Assembly: GCA_947629395.1 (NCBI GenBank)
Contig: CANRDQ010000018.1
Location: forward strand, 1-25,253
Source: an uncultured Bacilli bacterium
GTDB taxonomy: Bacteria > Bacillota_I > Bacilli_A > RF39 > UBA660
Direction of reading: 5' to 3'
Length of the DNA: 25,253 nt
Below are positions 24,441-25,253 of this stretch, piece by piece. Made by a program: the position numbers and the translations under genes. Every line of letters starts with the position of its first letter. Positions within the stretch are counted from its first letter, which is position 1. Under the pieces are notes generated by a model. The model did no database searches, was not told the DNA's origin, and saw nothing but the letters and a program-made list of their open reading frames with translations.

Positions 24441-24966
24441 ATGGACAGAAGATTGGTTACCAGTTGAAGGAATTCAAAATGGTATGATTATTACTTCTGA
24501 TAAAAAGAGAGTAGCTGGAGTTAAGGTATTCCCTAGAAATATCTTTATTCTAGATCAAAATACTCAAGATAATATTCTTATTAGTTTAAAGAATTTCTAT
24601 AACATGATTGATTTTGAGTTTTGGTTAATAGTTGCAGATAGACCAGTAGATATTTCAGTTTATCTTTCACAATTACAATTACTTTATAATGATACTACTT
24701 CTCCTGCAGTTAAAAAATTAATCATGCAAGATATTCAAAAAGGTCAAACTTTCATTAATAATAATATCGTAGATACAGAATATTATTTGTTGTTTAAAGA
24801 AGAAAATGATGATGAAGTAGCTAAAAAAGTACGTTTACTTATGAATGGTCTTGCAAGTTGCGGACTAAATGCTGCACAAGCGAATAATGACGATTTAAGA
24901 GTTATTTTAGATAACTTCTTAAATGGTGGAGATACTGCTGAGTTTGGGACGGTGATGCCTGTATGA
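24406..24966 (+). CDS. VirB4 N-terminal-domain protein (split)
   Basis: The 186-residue product carries only the N-terminal, non-ATPase part of VirB4/TraC-like proteins (for example RWTEDWLPVEGIQNGMIIT, DFEFWLIVADRPVDI, and a last helix with LRVILDNFLNGG). It ends at a TGA whose last two bases overlap the ATG of the next frame (ATGA, 24963-24966). The following frame continues with VirB4-like sequence, so VirB4 is split here into two coupled genes. ATG 24406 and ATG 24415 are both possible starts; no strong ribosome site is visible, as expected for a gene coupled to its upstream neighbour. No Walker motifs are present in this part. Confidence 0.75.
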   Translation: MGLMDKKAQASRWTEDWLPVEGIQNGMIITSDKKRVAGVKVFPRNIFILDQNTQDNILISLKNFYNMIDFEFWLIVADRPVDISVYLSQLQLLYNDTTSPAVKKLIMQDIQKGQTFINNNIVDTEYYLLFKEENDDEVAKKVRLLMNGLASCGLNAAQANNDDLRVILDNFLNGGDTAEFGTVMPV

Positions 24967-25196
24967 GTTCATTTAAATCAGAACTTGCACCAAAAGGGTT
25001 GCATTTTAATCCAAGTGATTTCTTCATTAGTGATAAATATGCAACTATCTTAACTGTTGTTGCATATCCTAAATATATTTTACCTGGATATTTATCTTCA
25101 CTTACTAATATGATTTCATTAGTATCTTCGGAAAGATTTATATGCATTCTTATAATCTGTTGTATAATGCAATCTCTCTTTATTTTTGTGCATTAA
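24963..25196 (+). pseudogene. VirB4 ATPase-domain gene, broken after about 50 codons
   Basis: The frame opens with ATG 24963 coupled to the upstream stop. The first ~50 residues (SSFKSELAPKGLHFNPSDFF then ISDKYATILTVVAYPKYILP and GYLSSLTN) look like the entry to the VirB4/TraC ATPase module, which normally continues for several hundred residues with Walker A and B. From about 25110 the frame turns into nonsense (ISLVSSERFICILIICCIMQ) and stops at 25196, with no plausible continuation in another frame. On the opposite strand a credible coding frame ends at 25119-25121. So the gene is interrupted here by an insertion, inversion or assembly join. Confidence 0.6.
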
Positions 25197-25253
25197 TTCC
25201 TCTAGTCCTTCTTCATATATTGGAGATTTACCAGACTTCATTAAATTTATTTT
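25119..25253 (-). CDS. 3' end of an unidentified minus-strand gene (partial)
   Basis: Reading the minus strand from the window edge gives 44 codons and a TAA at 25121-25119. The product ends KSPIYEEGLEELMHKNKERL followed by a Tyr- and Lys-rich tail (SFRRY at the end). The amino acid pattern looks like real coding sequence (Glu/Lys helix, few hydrophobic runs), unlike the plus-strand frame over the same bases. I cannot name the family. It abuts the break in the VirB4 gene, so it may belong to an inserted element or a rearranged segment. The 5' part lies beyond the window. Confidence 0.45.
   Translation of the reverse strand, partial: KINLMKSGKSPIYEEGLEELMHKNKERLHYTTDYKNAYKSFRRY

Noticed and set aside
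24902..25147. 81-codon minus-strand open frame across the VirB4 break
   Set aside because: It lies mostly opposite VirB4-like coding sequence and has no motif; the other minus frame ending at 25119 is the better candidate.
1..25253. Mycoplasma-type genetic code (TGA as Trp)
   Set aside because: Several genes end at TGA with proper downstream overlaps (1839, 3023, 6352), and Trp is encoded by TGG throughout.

Overview
The window comes from an AT-rich, low-GC, monoderm-type bacterium. The genes are short, the Shine-Dalgarno sites strong (AAGGAGG-like), and no outer-membrane genes are visible. TGA is used as a stop (for example at 1837-1839 and 3021-3023) and Trp is TGG, so the genetic code is standard and not the Mycoplasma code. 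The gene content fits an uncultured gut Bacilli lineage of the RF39/Mollicutes-related type; this placement is inferred, not proven.

Layout. (1) 1-146: the 3' end of a surface-type protein. (2) 189-4686: a housekeeping block of glutamate racemase (murI), two U32-family proteins (YrrN/YrrO, i.e. TrhP1/TrhP2-like), a dGTPase-like HD protein and greA. The yrrN-yrrO-...-greA order resembles Bacillus subtilis. (3) 4793-18097: one long plus-strand cluster encoding a polytopic membrane protein, a modular DUF5011 surface protein, a class B sortase, a 956-residue Cys-rich secreted protein, two TadE/F-like anchored proteins, CpaB, CpaF/VirB11 ATPase, TadB, TadC, a 51-residue Flp-like pilin candidate with its own promoter, and a TadZ/CpaE-like protein. 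(4) 18098-18535: a VirB2/TrbC-like two-helix protein under its own promoter. (5) 18565-20913: a cargo segment of a NUDIX hydrolase and two divergent paralogues of an unrecognised family, apparently as separate transcription units. (6) 20899-25196: a second VirB2-like protein fused to a secreted domain, a VirB6/TrbL-like channel protein, a PrgI/VirB3-like protein, a VirB4 N-terminal-domain protein, and the start of a VirB4 ATPase-domain gene that breaks off near 25110. (7) 25119-25253: the 3' end of an unrelated minus-strand gene directly against that break.

Together regions 3, 4 and 6 look like a hybrid envelope machine: a monoderm Tad (type IVb pilus) motor and platform (CpaF, TadB, TadC, TadZ, CpaB, pilin) interleaved with type IV secretion inner-membrane parts (VirB2-, VirB3-, VirB4- and VirB6-like), plus sortase and large surface proteins. 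CpaF is the only VirB11-type ATPase seen, so it may serve both halves. No relaxase, coupling protein, prepilin peptidase or secretin is visible in the window. This Tad/T4SS hybrid and its unknown paralogue pair are the most interesting content.
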